From contig JAGPDB010000019.1 in assembly GCA_018057765.1 (NCBI GenBank), forward strand, positions 1 to 36,998: a DNA stretch of 36,998 bases, in the 5' to 3' direction. Under the pieces are notes generated by a model that saw only the letters and a list, made by a program, of their open reading frames with translations, was not told the DNA's origin and did not search any database. Below are positions 14,394 through 22,188 of this stretch, piece by piece; position 1 is the first letter of the stretch; the number at the start of each line of letters is the position of its first letter. The position numbers and the translations under genes were made by a program. Source of the DNA: Acidimicrobiia bacterium (GTDB taxonomy: Bacteria > Actinomycetota > Acidimicrobiia > IMCC26256 > JAGPDB01).

Positions 14394-15362
14394 TTACAAG
14401 TTTAGTAAATTACTAGAGAAGTGCCTATATATTGCTGCTATCCAATTGGAATGTAGCGCTCTTGCGTCATTTGCCCATGTAAGTTGGGGTAATGACGCAG
14501 GATTATCATTCCTGTAATATCCATGAGGAATAGATTTAGCTTCTCCTATAGCCCAGTCTCTTTGAAATTCTCTATGTAAATCATAACGGTCATATTCAGG
14601 ATGTCCCTGTAGAAACATATCATGTCCGCCCAAAGAGTTACGAGATTGCGCAATCAGCCAACCTGCAGTTTTACATGAAGCCAGTACTTCTATATCTTTA
14701 TTTACAAATTCAGAGATATCAACACTTCCCCATCGTGCATGGGGAGCCCTAATGATATCGTCGATACCCTTAGTAAAAGGCGACGATAAAGTATCGTGTA
14801 CCTCATGGTCAAATACGCCAAAAAGTTTTTGTGGCATTATGTTTCTTTTCATTTCAAATAATTGATCTAACGCAAAATGGCTTGCGATACAGGAATATAT
14901 TGTTGAGTAAACATTTGATCGAGCCCAGGAAATTATATCTCTTAATTGATCATAGAATTTAAATTCTATAAAATCTAACCCAATTTTTTGTTCGCCTTTT
15001 TGAACATTAGCTAACTCAAGATTCCCGCCCGTAATTATCAATCCATCTAATCCATTTTTTTTGGCTTCACTAAATGGAATATATCTAGTTAATATATTAG
15101 CTCTAGATGCGCCCGCACGTTCACGAAAATCTTTATCAAATTTGATTAAAACTGGATCTATCTGAACAGCAGTATTAGACATGTATCTAAGCCATTGAAG
15201 TTCAGTAACTTCCATAGTAGCTGCAGGCATTAAATTTATTAAACCAATTCTTGCAGGCCTTACCTTTTGATTAGCTGCATCAATATCATCTAAAACTATC
15301 GCGCCAGCTTTAATCAAGCGTGATTTAAGTCTAAATTGCTCTTCACGAATAATAATTGGCAT
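14394..15362 (-). CDS. metA: MetA-type homoserine O-acyltransferase (probably acetyltransferase)
   Basis: A 322-residue MetA-family (class I glutamine amidotransferase-like) enzyme acylating homoserine, the first committed step to methionine. The catalytic Cys158 lies in STIYSCIASHFAL; His254 and Glu256 are in GHPEYDRYDL; VFDHEV and APHARW are family motifs. The residue that separates acetyl- from succinyl-transferases in this family (Glu versus Gly at E. coli position 111) is Glu116 here (TGGNLE), predicting acetyl-CoA use. An insertion of about 11 residues follows it, before the helix leading to Cys158. The ATG lies 6 bases behind TAAACT without a Shine-Dalgarno. Confidence 0.9.
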   Translation of the reverse strand: MPIIIREEQFRLKSRLIKAGAIVLDDIDAANQKVRPARIGLINLMPAATMEVTELQWLRYMSNTAVQIDPVLIKFDKDFRERAGASRANILTRYIPFSEAKKNGLDGLIITGGNLELANVQKGEQKIGLDFIEFKFYDQLRDIISWARSNVYSTIYSCIASHFALDQLFEMKRNIMPQKLFGVFDHEVHDTLSSPFTKGIDDIIRAPHARWGSVDISEFVNKDIEVLASCKTAGWLIAQSRNSLGGHDMFLQGHPEYDRYDLHREFQRDWAIGEAKSIPHGYYRNDNPASLPQLTWANDARALHSNWIAAIYRHFSSNLLNL

Positions 15363-15368
15363 TTACTA

Positions 15369-15374
15369 AGTTTA
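15369..15374 (-). promoter_or_regulatory. -10-like TAAACT before metA
   Basis: Minus-strand TAAACT, six bases (TAGTAA), then the metA ATG. With the plus-strand TAGAAT at 15415 it makes a divergent promoter region within 62 bases. Confidence 0.45.
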
Positions 15375-15414
15375 ACACTATTTGCTTTATTGTATAGATT
15401 GCGGCTTTCTAAGT

Positions 15415-15420
15415 TAGAAT
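15415..15420 (+). promoter_or_regulatory. -10-like TAGAAT before the HAD/Rv2466c-like unit
   Basis: TAGAAT ends 4 bases before ATG 15425 and 7 bases before the in-frame ATG 15428, so the second ATG may be the true leaderless start. A weak TTGTAT lies further upstream with an over-long spacer. Confidence 0.4.
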
Positions 15421-15424
15421 CTAG

Positions 15425-16090
15425 ATGATGATAATCGATGCAGTGATATTAGATTTTGATGGAACATTGGTCGATTCTGAACCCATATGGAAAAAAGCTA
15501 TATTAAGTGTCTTTAAAGAATACGGTATTACTGTTCCGGTAGATTTGTTGCATGCTGGGACAGGTTTAGGCATTGACGTCACAATACCCATGACTTTTGA
15601 GGCTTTAAATATCAACGACCTAGATCCCGAAGAGATAAAAAAAAAGATAGTCGATACTGCACATAAGAAGATTATAGAAGAAGCTCAAATTAGAAACGGT
15701 TTTTTTGAATTGCTTGAACTACTAAACAAATTAGCAATTCCTCTTGCAGTCTGTACCGCCTCCCCAATGGAAATGTTAAAACCGGCTTTAGACCTTCGTG
15801 AGATTAAAAATAGTTTTAAAATTACGCATTCATGTGCTGGCGCAAAAAATATGAAACCACATCCAGACCCTTATCTATTAACTGCAAAAGAATTAGAAGT
15901 CGATATTCTTAGGTGCCTAGTTGTTGAGGATTCAATCCCAGGTATTATTTCTGGTATTACATCTGGTGCTAAAACTTTTGCTATTCCATCTATTAACGAT
16001 TTAGAAAAAGCAAAAAAATTGGATGCTACAATAATAAAAGATTTTGTAGATGTCACAAATTATATACAGGAACATTATGAAGAAAAGTAA
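15425..16090 (+). CDS. HAD-superfamily phosphatase (HxpB/beta-phosphoglucomutase-like)
   Basis: A 221-residue HAD hydrolase. Motif I is DFDGTLVDSEPIW, motif II lies in VCTASPMEM, motif III is the Lys of MKPHPDPYL, and motif IV is VVEDSIPGI. This subgroup dephosphorylates small sugar phosphates. It is followed after 6 bases by the Rv2466c-like redox gene, so both are probably one transcript. The start may be ATG 15425 or 15428. It is unrelated in position to the other HAD gene, which belongs to the metA unit on the opposite strand. Confidence 0.85.
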   Translation: MMIIDAVILDFDGTLVDSEPIWKKAILSVFKEYGITVPVDLLHAGTGLGIDVTIPMTFEALNINDLDPEEIKKKIVDTAHKKIIEEAQIRNGFFELLELLNKLAIPLAVCTASPMEMLKPALDLREIKNSFKITHSCAGAKNMKPHPDPYLLTAKELEVDILRCLVVEDSIPGIISGITSGAKTFAIPSINDLEKAKKLDATIIKDFVDVTNYIQEHYEEK

Positions 16091-16096
16091 CATTAA

Positions 16097-16759
16097 ATGG
16101 AAATAGATTTCTATTTTGATCCCAGTTGTCCATGGTGTTGGGTTACTAGCCGTTGGTTAGTTGAAGTTAGCGAAAACCGTGTATTAAAAATAAATTGGTT
16201 ACCTTTTAGTCTTGCGATAAAGAATAACGAACTTTCAGGTGATGATGTTACAGGACATTTAGACACCCATAGTATTGCTCACCAGGTACTTCGCATGATT
16301 GAAGCTATACACGAAAAAGAGAATATTGATCGTGGAGTTTTATATAGCGAATTTGGAAAGTCATATTTTATCGATAAAAAATTAGATGACGATAATTTTA
16401 TGGGCAAAGTTTTGAAACGTCTTGGTTTAAGCAGTGATTACCTTAAAGAAGCGAGCAGAGATAAATATGATAAAGCACTTAGTGTACATATCAAAAATGC
16501 AGTAGAAGTCGTTGGGAATGATGTTGGTGTACCTCTTATCATTTTTAATAGCGAAAATGGTGAAAAACAGGGTTACTTCGGTCCAGTATTACAGGGGCTA
16601 CCCGAAAAAGAACAAGGTTTAATTCTTTGGGATGCACTATCTAAACTAGGTAGCAGCTCACATTTTTTCGAGCTTAAGCGAACCAGAAAAGGTCGGTCAA
16701 AAGTAAAAACAACTAAGCGTGTTTTTCCTGAATTCGCCGCAGATAACTTAACAAAATAA
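16097..16759 (+). CDS. DsbA-family, mycothiol-dependent reductase of the Rv2466c (mycoredoxin-2) type
   Basis: A 220-residue thioredoxin-fold protein with an inserted helical domain. The N-terminus FYFDPSCPWCWVTSRWLVEV carries the active-site Cys11-Pro-Trp-Cys14. The extended pattern FDP-x-CPWxW-x-TSRW is, to my knowledge, typical of the mycobacterial Rv2466c group rather than of periplasmic DsbA. There is no signal peptide, so it acts in the cytoplasm. Rv2466c reduces substrates with mycothiol. The mshC gene 2 kb away supports this reading. The C-terminus is basic (RTRKGRSKVKTTKR). It probably forms an operon with the HAD gene. Confidence 0.8.
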   Translation: MEIDFYFDPSCPWCWVTSRWLVEVSENRVLKINWLPFSLAIKNNELSGDDVTGHLDTHSIAHQVLRMIEAIHEKENIDRGVLYSEFGKSYFIDKKLDDDNFMGKVLKRLGLSSDYLKEASRDKYDKALSVHIKNAVEVVGNDVGVPLIIFNSENGEKQGYFGPVLQGLPEKEQGLILWDALSKLGSSSHFFELKRTRKGRSKVKTTKRVFPEFAADNLTK

Positions 16760-16779
16760 TCTAATAATTATTTAGAACA

Positions 16780-18162
16780 CTATTGTTTTTCTTCGCATAT
16801 TAGCTTGACTTGAGTTACTTCAGAAAAACCATAGTCGCCATGCACTCTACCCATACCAGATTGTTTATACCCACCAAATGGATTCTCTGTACCCCAAAAC
16901 ATGACTGTATTTTGGCCGATCATCCCAGATTTAATCTCTTTTGCTAATTTATTGAATCGATCTTTATCTTTTGTCATCACGTGAGCACCTAACCCATAAA
17001 TTGTGTCATTTGCTAAATTAATAGCTTCATCATCGCTTTTAAATGAAACTATTGGAAGTACCGGTCCGAAAACTTCTTCATGCCAAATTTTCATTTCTTT
17101 AACGACATCCGTAATTATTGTTGGAAGAAAATATGCTCCCTTTAGTAGTTCAGGCCTTTCACCACCAATTTCTATTTTTGCACCTTTAACTTTTGCATCT
17201 TGTACTTGATCTTCCAATCGCTGTAGTTGATTGCTAGAGATTAATGGACCCATATCATTTGAATCATCAGAAGGATCACCAATTTTCTTGCTAGAAATCA
17301 ATTTTATTAACCTACTAACAATATCGTCATATATGTCCTCATGAACTATTAGACGTTTTACAGCATCGCAAGATTGACCGGCATCGGAAAATCTCCGACT
17401 CCATATATGTTCAATTAATTCATCATTAACTTGTATATCATCAAAAATAACTAAAGGGGCAGAACCTCCTAGTTCAGAAATTATTGGAATAAATTTATCA
17501 GCTGCAATTTTTGTTAATTCTTTTCCGGTATTTGTGCTTCCCGTAAATGAAATAAAATCAATCTCTTCTCGAATCATCCACTTACCTACTTGAGCATCTC
17601 CAATTAAAATATTAAACACACCTTTTGGCATAGTTGATTGTTCAATTAATTCTTTAAGATATTTAGCGAAGAGAGGATTCTCTTGTGAATTCTTATAAAC
17701 AATTGTATTTCCAGCCAATAGAGATTGTCCACACTGCCATGCTACATTCATAAAGGGATAATTCCACGGGCAAATTGCTGCGACTACACCATATGGCTCT
17801 TGAAATACTCTATGTATCTCTTTTTCATTTTCAAATGTAATTTTTGGTTTAAAAAAATCTGGTGCGGTATCAATATATTTATTAAAAAAATCAATTCCGC
17901 CCTGTACATTGTCCAATGCTGAAGAATTACTCCTACCAGTTTCCAATATCATTAATTGTGCGATATCTGCAGAATGTTTTTCGCAGATATCGGTGAAATC
18001 TTTTATGTGAGCACAACGTTGTTCGATGGACAAATCTGACCACATCTTTTGTGCCGATTTAGCATCTAAAACAGCATTTTTTACATCTGCTTGATAAGAC
18101 ATCTCAACTTCGCCAATTAATTCATAATTTTTTGAAGGATTTAATGATTGTAATTTTGTCAT
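16780..18162 (-). CDS. NAD(P)+-dependent aldehyde dehydrogenase (succinate-semialdehyde dehydrogenase-like)
   Basis: A 460-residue ALDH-superfamily enzyme with every catalytic element: Asn134 (CPWNYPF), the cofactor loop FTGSTNTG, Glu230 (SELGGSAP) and nucleophile Cys265 (DAGQSCDAVKR), and GPLISSNQ and PFGGYKQSGMGR downstream. Length and motifs resemble the short succinate-semialdehyde dehydrogenase group, but substrate range in this family is hard to call. It is transcribed alone on the minus strand and convergent with the Rv2466c-like gene (20-base gap). The ATG is 6 bases behind TAGAAT. Confidence 0.88.
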   Translation of the reverse strand: MTKLQSLNPSKNYELIGEVEMSYQADVKNAVLDAKSAQKMWSDLSIEQRCAHIKDFTDICEKHSADIAQLMILETGRSNSSALDNVQGGIDFFNKYIDTAPDFFKPKITFENEKEIHRVFQEPYGVVAAICPWNYPFMNVAWQCGQSLLAGNTIVYKNSQENPLFAKYLKELIEQSTMPKGVFNILIGDAQVGKWMIREEIDFISFTGSTNTGKELTKIAADKFIPIISELGGSAPLVIFDDIQVNDELIEHIWSRRFSDAGQSCDAVKRLIVHEDIYDDIVSRLIKLISSKKIGDPSDDSNDMGPLISSNQLQRLEDQVQDAKVKGAKIEIGGERPELLKGAYFLPTIITDVVKEMKIWHEEVFGPVLPIVSFKSDDEAINLANDTIYGLGAHVMTKDKDRFNKLAKEIKSGMIGQNTVMFWGTENPFGGYKQSGMGRVHGDYGFSEVTQVKLICEEKQ

Positions 18163-18168
18163 AACTAT

Positions 18169-18174
18169 ATTCTA
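18169..18174 (-). promoter_or_regulatory. -10-like TAGAAT before the aldehyde dehydrogenase
   Basis: Minus-strand TAGAAT, six bases (ATAGTT), ATG 18162. It faces an identical TAGAAT on the plus strand 19 bases away, so the two divergent promoters share one short region. Confidence 0.5.
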
Positions 18175-18192
18175 GTTATTTATAGTATGTAT

Positions 18193-18198
18193 TAGAAT
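18193..18198 (+). promoter_or_regulatory. -10-like TAGAAT before the DCC-family gene
   Basis: TAGAAT ends 8 bases before ATG 18207, with no Shine-Dalgarno between. Predicted leader is zero to two bases. Confidence 0.45.
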
Positions 18199-18206
18199 AA
18201 ATATGA

Positions 18207-18605
18207 ATGAATATCTTACTTTTTGACGGAGTTTGCAATTTGTGCAATAGTTTCGTAAATAAATTAATCAGATTGGACAAACAAAATCATTTAAAATTTG
18301 CTACATTGCAATCTAGTGCTGGTATAAAACTATTAAAAGAATACAATATAAAATCACATGGTAATGATCTTAAAACAGTCATTTATATAAAAGAGAATAA
18401 AGTATATGATCGGTCGAGTGCCGCGATTCATGCATTAATAGATACAGGATATTTCATAAAAATAGCATCGTTATTATTGTTTATCCCAAAAGCAGTCAGA
18501 GACCTCGTGTATAGAATAATTTCTAAGTACAGGTATAAATGGTTTGGTAAACGAGACACATGCATGATACCTACCGCAGAGTTGAAAGAAAGATTTCTAA
18601 ATTAA
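18207..18605 (+). CDS. DCC-family thiol-disulfide oxidoreductase (DUF393)
   Basis: A 132-residue protein with the family signature at the N-terminus, FDGVCNLCNSFVNKLIRLD, in which Cys10-x2-Cys13 is the redox pair of the DxxCxxC motif. SSAAIHALID and a C-terminal RYKWFGKRDTCMIP are also typical. Members are thioredoxin-like, with poorly known partners. It stands between the aldehyde dehydrogenase and mshC, 106 bases upstream of mshC on the same strand, in a stretch rich in thiol-linked genes. Direct involvement with mycothiol is inference. Confidence 0.85.
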   Translation: MNILLFDGVCNLCNSFVNKLIRLDKQNHLKFATLQSSAGIKLLKEYNIKSHGNDLKTVIYIKENKVYDRSSAAIHALIDTGYFIKIASLLLFIPKAVRDLVYRIISKYRYKWFGKRDTCMIPTAELKERFLN

Positions 18606-18699
18606 TAGTTTATGAATCTAAATTAATATTTTTTAATACAATTACTATCCACATTAGACAATAAGTATAGCCTGATAAAGAAATTCTGTGATTTTACGT

Positions 18700-18705
18700 T
18701 AAAAT
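18700..18705 (+). promoter_or_regulatory. -10-like TAAAAT before mshC
   Basis: TAAAAT, six bases (TGTGAA), then ATG 18712. No independent ribosome-binding site; probable leaderless start. Confidence 0.45.
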
Positions 18706-18711
18706 TGTGAA

Positions 18712-19881
18712 ATGAAAATTTGGAATAGTTACTCTAATGAATTTACTACCTTAGATGATAAGCCAGTTTATGATTTATATGTTTGTGGTGTAACACCTTA
18801 TGATACAGCTCATGTTGGCCATGGTGCGACATTTACTTATTTCGATACAATGATTTATCATATAGAACATAACTTGAATAAAAAAGTAAATTATATTCAA
18901 AATATTACTGATATAGACGATTCGATAATAGCAAAAGCAAAATCAATAAATGAAGATATTTTTGATTTGGCTAGATCTCAGACAAAAAGACTTAACGACT
19001 CTATGGAACAATTAGGTTTGCGTAAGCCCAATAAAATGCCGAAGGTTAGCGAAAAAATACAAGAAATTATCGAGACTGTAACAATACTTAAAAACAACGG
19101 GTTTCTCTACGATCTAAACGGTGATTGGTATTTTCAATATTCTAAAACTAAACCAAAGATGCCAGAACTTCCAATTTCTGAAATCGTAATGGAACGAATA
19201 TTTAATGACCGTGGGGGTAATACGAAGATAAAAGGAAAAGAACACCCACTCGACTTTATAGTTTGGCAAAAATCACTTGAAGGCGAACCTTCATTTGAAT
19301 CTCCACTTGGTATAGGACGTCCAGGTTGGCATATCGAATGTACTTCAATGTTACTTGATGAATTTGGTGGAGAAATAGATATACACGGTGGTGGCGAAGA
19401 TTTGAAATTTCCTCACCATACAAGCGAAATGGCACAGAATTTTGGCTTAGGGAACGATTCAGTCGCAAAAATATGGATGCATACAGGTACGGTAGATTTC
19501 TTTGGCGAGAAGATGTCTAAGTCTCTCGGAAATATGATATATATTGATGACCTGTTAGATAGATACCCAAGCGCCGCAATAAAAATTGCGATATTAAATA
19601 ATCATTATTTCGATAGTTTCAGTTGGCACGAAAAACTTATCCACGGAAGTTTTACTTTTTATAAAAAAATTCAAGCTGCAATCGATATTCAAAAAGTCGA
19701 AAGAATTAGTTCTTCAACACAAGCCAGAGACGTGATATTGAATTATTTAAATTGTGATTTAGATACACCAGCTGCACTAAGAATAATCTCGAATGAAGTT
19801 GAAAAGGTTTTGAATAAAGATGAGATCTCTATGACTGCAGACATTAAAGAACTCTGTGGTTTATTAAACTTAGTTGTTTGA
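18712..19881 (+). CDS. mshC: MshC-type cysteine:GlcN-inositol ligase (mycothiol biosynthesis)
   Basis: A 389-residue class I synthetase-fold enzyme. Zinc and active-site landmarks: Cys25 in YVCGVTPYDTAHVGHGATF, a GRPGWHIEC cysteine, GGGEDLKFPHHTSE, and KMSKSLGN. Against cysteinyl-tRNA synthetase, three points favour MshC: the VTPYD-x-x-H-x-GHxAT signature, the RGGNTKIKGKEHPLDFIVW segment (MshC: RGGDPD-x-PGK-x-DPLD), and the short C-terminus without an anticodon-binding domain. MshC joins cysteine to GlcN-Ins using ATP, the penultimate mycothiol step. It is convergent with a GNAT gene (4-base gap). That GNAT is not obviously MshD, which is about twice as long. Other pathway genes are not in the window. 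Confidence 0.85.
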   Translation: MKIWNSYSNEFTTLDDKPVYDLYVCGVTPYDTAHVGHGATFTYFDTMIYHIEHNLNKKVNYIQNITDIDDSIIAKAKSINEDIFDLARSQTKRLNDSMEQLGLRKPNKMPKVSEKIQEIIETVTILKNNGFLYDLNGDWYFQYSKTKPKMPELPISEIVMERIFNDRGGNTKIKGKEHPLDFIVWQKSLEGEPSFESPLGIGRPGWHIECTSMLLDEFGGEIDIHGGGEDLKFPHHTSEMAQNFGLGNDSVAKIWMHTGTVDFFGEKMSKSLGNMIYIDDLLDRYPSAAIKIAILNNHYFDSFSWHEKLIHGSFTFYKKIQAAIDIQKVERISSSTQARDVILNYLNCDLDTPAALRIISNEVEKVLNKDEISMTADIKELCGLLNLVV

Positions 19882-19885
19882 TAAT

Positions 19886-20353
19886 CTAAAGTTCTTTTTC
19901 AAGCAGATCGCACGGTGCGACTATTTTTACTATATTTCCTTGCGAATCAATTTCATCCCAACGTTCAATTATCTTTTCTTTTTCAGAGTAACCATTTCGA
20001 AGATATAGTGCTTTTGCCCGTGGATTAGATTCTTCAACCGCCATAGTTACTCTATTCAGTCCTCTAACTTTTATACGTCTTTCTAATTCTGTAAAATACT
20101 GTGACCCTATACCTTTACTTTGGAATTCATCTTTTACATTAACCATCCAAATGAAACCAGTACCTTCTATTTTTTTATAGTCGATGCCACCTTTAACGAT
20201 AATAGCTCCATTTAACTTCCCATAAACCATCTCGACTTCATCATTATCAACTCGCTTTATTGCTTCTATAATATGATCTAAATGAGATTGTGAGCCAGAC
20301 CATTTGAGTTCTGGAACATCTCTTAGTTGTAAATCGCCGTAAACTAAATCCAT
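19886..20353 (-). CDS. GNAT-family N-acetyltransferase
   Basis: About 155 residues with a single GNAT domain: strand 4 in GFIWMVNVKDEFQSKGIG (acetyl-CoA motif Q-x-K-G-I-G), then AVEESNPRAKALYLRNGYSE. The acceptor is unknown. The frame is open to a TTG at 20359; ATG 20353 is preferred, with TATAGGATTGAAG before it (AGGA as a modest ribosome-binding site). It faces mshC tail to tail. MshD, the mycothiol acetyltransferase, has two tandem GNAT domains, so this is unlikely to be MshD. Confidence 0.82.
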   Translation of the reverse strand: MDLVYGDLQLRDVPELKWSGSQSHLDHIIEAIKRVDNDEVEMVYGKLNGAIIVKGGIDYKKIEGTGFIWMVNVKDEFQSKGIGSQYFTELERRIKVRGLNRVTMAVEESNPRAKALYLRNGYSEKEKIIERWDEIDSQGNIVKIVAPCDLLEKEL

Positions 20354-20436
20354 CTTCAATCCTATACTTTGATATTATTAATCATTTTTCTGGCACTTCT
20401 TTTAATTTCGTTGAGACTTAAGAATTCATATCTCAC

Positions 20437-20622
20437 ATGATGATAGTAGTCTTTTTTAGTCATCTTGAAGATAATGTCTTAATCATGTGTCATTATTTTG
20501 AACTCTGCGGATTGTTCATTTATTCCCTTGTTATTATATATAATACCCATTTTGTAGGATTTACATTTATTGTTTCTACAACAATAGCTTTAACTCTTTT
20601 AGGCGTATTATTGGGTTTATAG
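20437..20622 (+). CDS. Possible small membrane protein (doubtful)
   Basis: The 20360-20736 interval holds no clear gene. This 61-codon frame is the only candidate: its C-terminal half is hydrophobic (FTFIVSTTIALTLLGVLLGL) and could be one or two membrane segments. There is no ribosome-binding site at the ATG and no -10 at leaderless distance. A shorter start at the internal Met17 is equally possible. The rest of the interval is AT-rich with a small TCTATA...TATAGA inverted repeat near 20650. Confidence 0.2.
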   Translation: MMIVVFFSHLEDNVLIMCHYFELCGLFIYSLVIIYNTHFVGFTFIVSTTIALTLLGVLLGL

Positions 20623-20730
20623 TATATTCAAATGCAGATTTCGAAGATCTATATATAATTATAGAAGATTCAGTTTTTTCAATAAGATAAGCTTAACAAA
20701 TCATTGCTTTCATTTTTGCTACTTAAGTAT

Positions 20731-20736
20731 TAAAGT
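20731..20736 (+). promoter_or_regulatory. -10-like TAAAGT before the YdeI-like gene
   Basis: TAAAGT, six bases (GTGATC), then ATG 20743; no Shine-Dalgarno. Confidence 0.4.
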
Positions 20737-20742
20737 GTGATC

Positions 20743-21066
20743 ATGAACAAAATTGAATTATCTGGAGGTCTGGTACACGAACTACCTAAAGATCTAAACA
20801 AGGCACTTAGTAAAAATAAAGAAATTACTGCTCTGTGGGAAGATATCACGATTATTGCTCGTAACGAATTTATCTGTTGGGTACAAGATGCAAAACAAGA
20901 AAAGACACGTGAACGACGAATAATTCGAACCGTCGAAGAACTGCTAGAAGGCCAAAAACGTCCCTGCTGTTGGGTCGGTTGTATTCATCGAACCGACAAA
21001 AAACCGAGTAAATGGCAACAAGATGTATTAATAGATAAAAAACCAAAATCAAATCAAAATAAATAA
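20743..21066 (+). CDS. YdeI/OmpD-associated-family small protein
   Basis: A protein of about 107 residues. The core ARNEFICWVQDAKQEKTRE followed by RRIIRTVEELLEGQKRPCCW is the YdeI/OmpD-associated helical segment, seen in proteins annotated as bacteriocin-protection or YdeI family. The biochemical role is unknown. The C-terminus is a lysine-rich tail. I chose ATG 20743 rather than the GTG two codons upstream because of the -10 spacing. It is followed 32 bases later by the convergent tRNA-Asn gene. Confidence 0.72.
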   Translation: MNKIELSGGLVHELPKDLNKALSKNKEITALWEDITIIARNEFICWVQDAKQEKTRERRIIRTVEELLEGQKRPCCWVGCIHRTDKKPSKWQQDVLIDKKPKSNQNK

Positions 21067-21098
21067 GGTCAAGTAACTATACAATATAATAAAAATTG

Positions 21099-21171
21099 CT
21101 CCGAGGGTGGGGCTCGAACCCACGACATCTTGATTAACAGTCAAGCGCTCTGCCAGCTGAGCTACCTCGGA
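21099..21171 (-). tRNA. tRNA-Asn (anticodon GUU)
   Basis: Minus-strand cloverleaf: acceptor TCCGAGG/CCTCGGA, D arm GCTC/GAGC, anticodon stem and loop GCTTGACTGTTAATCAAG (anticodon GTT), T arm GTGGG/CCCAC with TTCGAGC, discriminator G. CCA is not encoded. Confidence 0.96.
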
Positions 21172-21224
21172 AGACGGAAATACTATAGCAGAACAATACA
21201 AACTGAGAGTACTTAGGCTGAGAT

Positions 21225-21809
21225 TTAAAGGATCTTAGCTATAGTTTTTTGCAAATCTGGCACAACTTCACTTTCGAACCATCTATTTTTTGCATGCCAG
21301 CGAAAATTCAGTGGTGATGGATGAACTATTGGGAAATATTTTGGAAGATATTCCTTATAATTTTGAACTGTTTGTGTGAGGTTTTTCTTTTTATCGTCAA
21401 GATAGTACTTTTGAGCATATGAGCCTATGAGCACAGTAAGTTTGACATTAATCATTAGATCAAGAAGCCTTCGATGCCAAAGTGAGGCGAAATCCTTTCG
21501 TGGCGGCATATCGCCTGATTTGGATTTACCTGGATAATAAAAATCCATAGGAATCAAAGCAAAGATTTCAGGGTCACGAAATTGCTTCTCGCTTACTCCT
21601 AACCAACTTATTAAGCGTTCACCACTAGCATCATCCCAGGGAATACCACTTTCTTGTGCCTTAAACCCTGGAGCTTGACCAATAATTACTACCTTTGATG
21701 ATGAAGATGCTAAATACAGAGGTTTGTAGTCATTCTTGGTGAATTGTTGATTGCTTTTATGTGCGATTATTTCTTTTCTTATTGCGCTAAAAGCTTTTTC
21801 TTCTTTCAT
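21225..21809 (-). CDS. Uracil-DNA glycosylase family protein
   Basis: About 194 residues of the UDG superfamily. Motif 1 is IIGQAPGFKAQESGIPWDD and a C-terminal HPSPLNFRW holds the active-site histidine motif; GERLISWLGV and PMDFYYPGKSKSGDMPPRK lie between. This matches the small UDG group annotated simply as uracil-DNA glycosylase family; true uracil excision is not proven for it. The frame is open to 21842, but ATG 21809 has a ribosome-binding site (GGAGCATATTG) and is the better start. It is divergent from the PQ-loop gene. Confidence 0.85.
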   Translation of the reverse strand: MKEEKAFSAIRKEIIAHKSNQQFTKNDYKPLYLASSSSKVVIIGQAPGFKAQESGIPWDDASGERLISWLGVSEKQFRDPEIFALIPMDFYYPGKSKSGDMPPRKDFASLWHRRLLDLMINVKLTVLIGSYAQKYYLDDKKKNLTQTVQNYKEYLPKYFPIVHPSPLNFRWHAKNRWFESEVVPDLQKTIAKIL

Positions 21810-21864
21810 CAATATGCTCCAAACGATTAAGAAAACTAGCACCGATACCTTACAACATTTAGGG

Positions 21865-21870
21865 TATTAT
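21865..21870 (+). promoter_or_regulatory. -10-like TATTAT before the PQ-loop gene
   Basis: TATTAT ends 5 bases before ATG 21876. AGGG just upstream is too far to act as a ribosome-binding site, so a leaderless start is likely. Confidence 0.4.
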
Positions 21871-21875
21871 AAATT

Positions 21876-22187
21876 ATGAACTTTTTTAATGCTATTGGGC
21901 TTCTTGGTGCATTTATTGGCGGTTACGCATATCTACCACAAATTCGCCATCTGATTAAAGAGCAATGCAGCGCTGGTATTAGTCCTAGAGCATATGGACT
22001 TTGGACATTATCTTCTGGACTTCTACTTATAAATGCTATATCAATCAGTTCAATAGTTTTCGTCGTACTTGGTTTTATACAATTGAGCGCTACTTTTATT
22101 ATTTTAGTATTCAGCAACAGAAATAAAGGTCACGTCTGTGCAACACATTTACACGGTGAGGACCCGTTAAAAAATAAACTAATCTAA
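21876..22187 (+). CDS. PQ-loop/SemiSWEET-like small membrane protein
   Basis: A 103-residue protein with three hydrophobic segments. The first helix ends in the PQ motif, GGYAYLPQIRHLIKEQ, followed by SAGISPRAYGLW, the typical PQ-loop continuation. One three-helix bundle is the bacterial SemiSWEET arrangement; such proteins dimerise and move sugars or other small solutes. The substrate is not known. The cytoplasmic C-terminus is short and has a CATHLHGED sequence. Its stop is one base from the sigA stop on the other strand. Confidence 0.75.
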   Translation: MNFFNAIGLLGAFIGGYAYLPQIRHLIKEQCSAGISPRAYGLWTLSSGLLLINAISISSIVFVVLGFIQLSATFIILVFSNRNKGHVCATHLHGEDPLKNKLI

Positions 22188-22188
22188 G

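Noticed and set aside
18712-19881. Cysteinyl-tRNA synthetase
   Set aside because: Fold and KMSKS match, but the VTPYD signature, the RGG...PLD segment and the missing anticodon-binding domain favour MshC.
19886-20353. MshD (mycothiol acetyltransferase) next to mshC
   Set aside because: MshD has two tandem GNAT domains and is about 300 residues; this protein has one domain of about 155.
20360-20736. Possible RNA gene or riboswitch in the gap after the GNAT gene
   Set aside because: No tRNA-like or long conserved hairpin structure could be recognised; only a short AT-rich inverted repeat.
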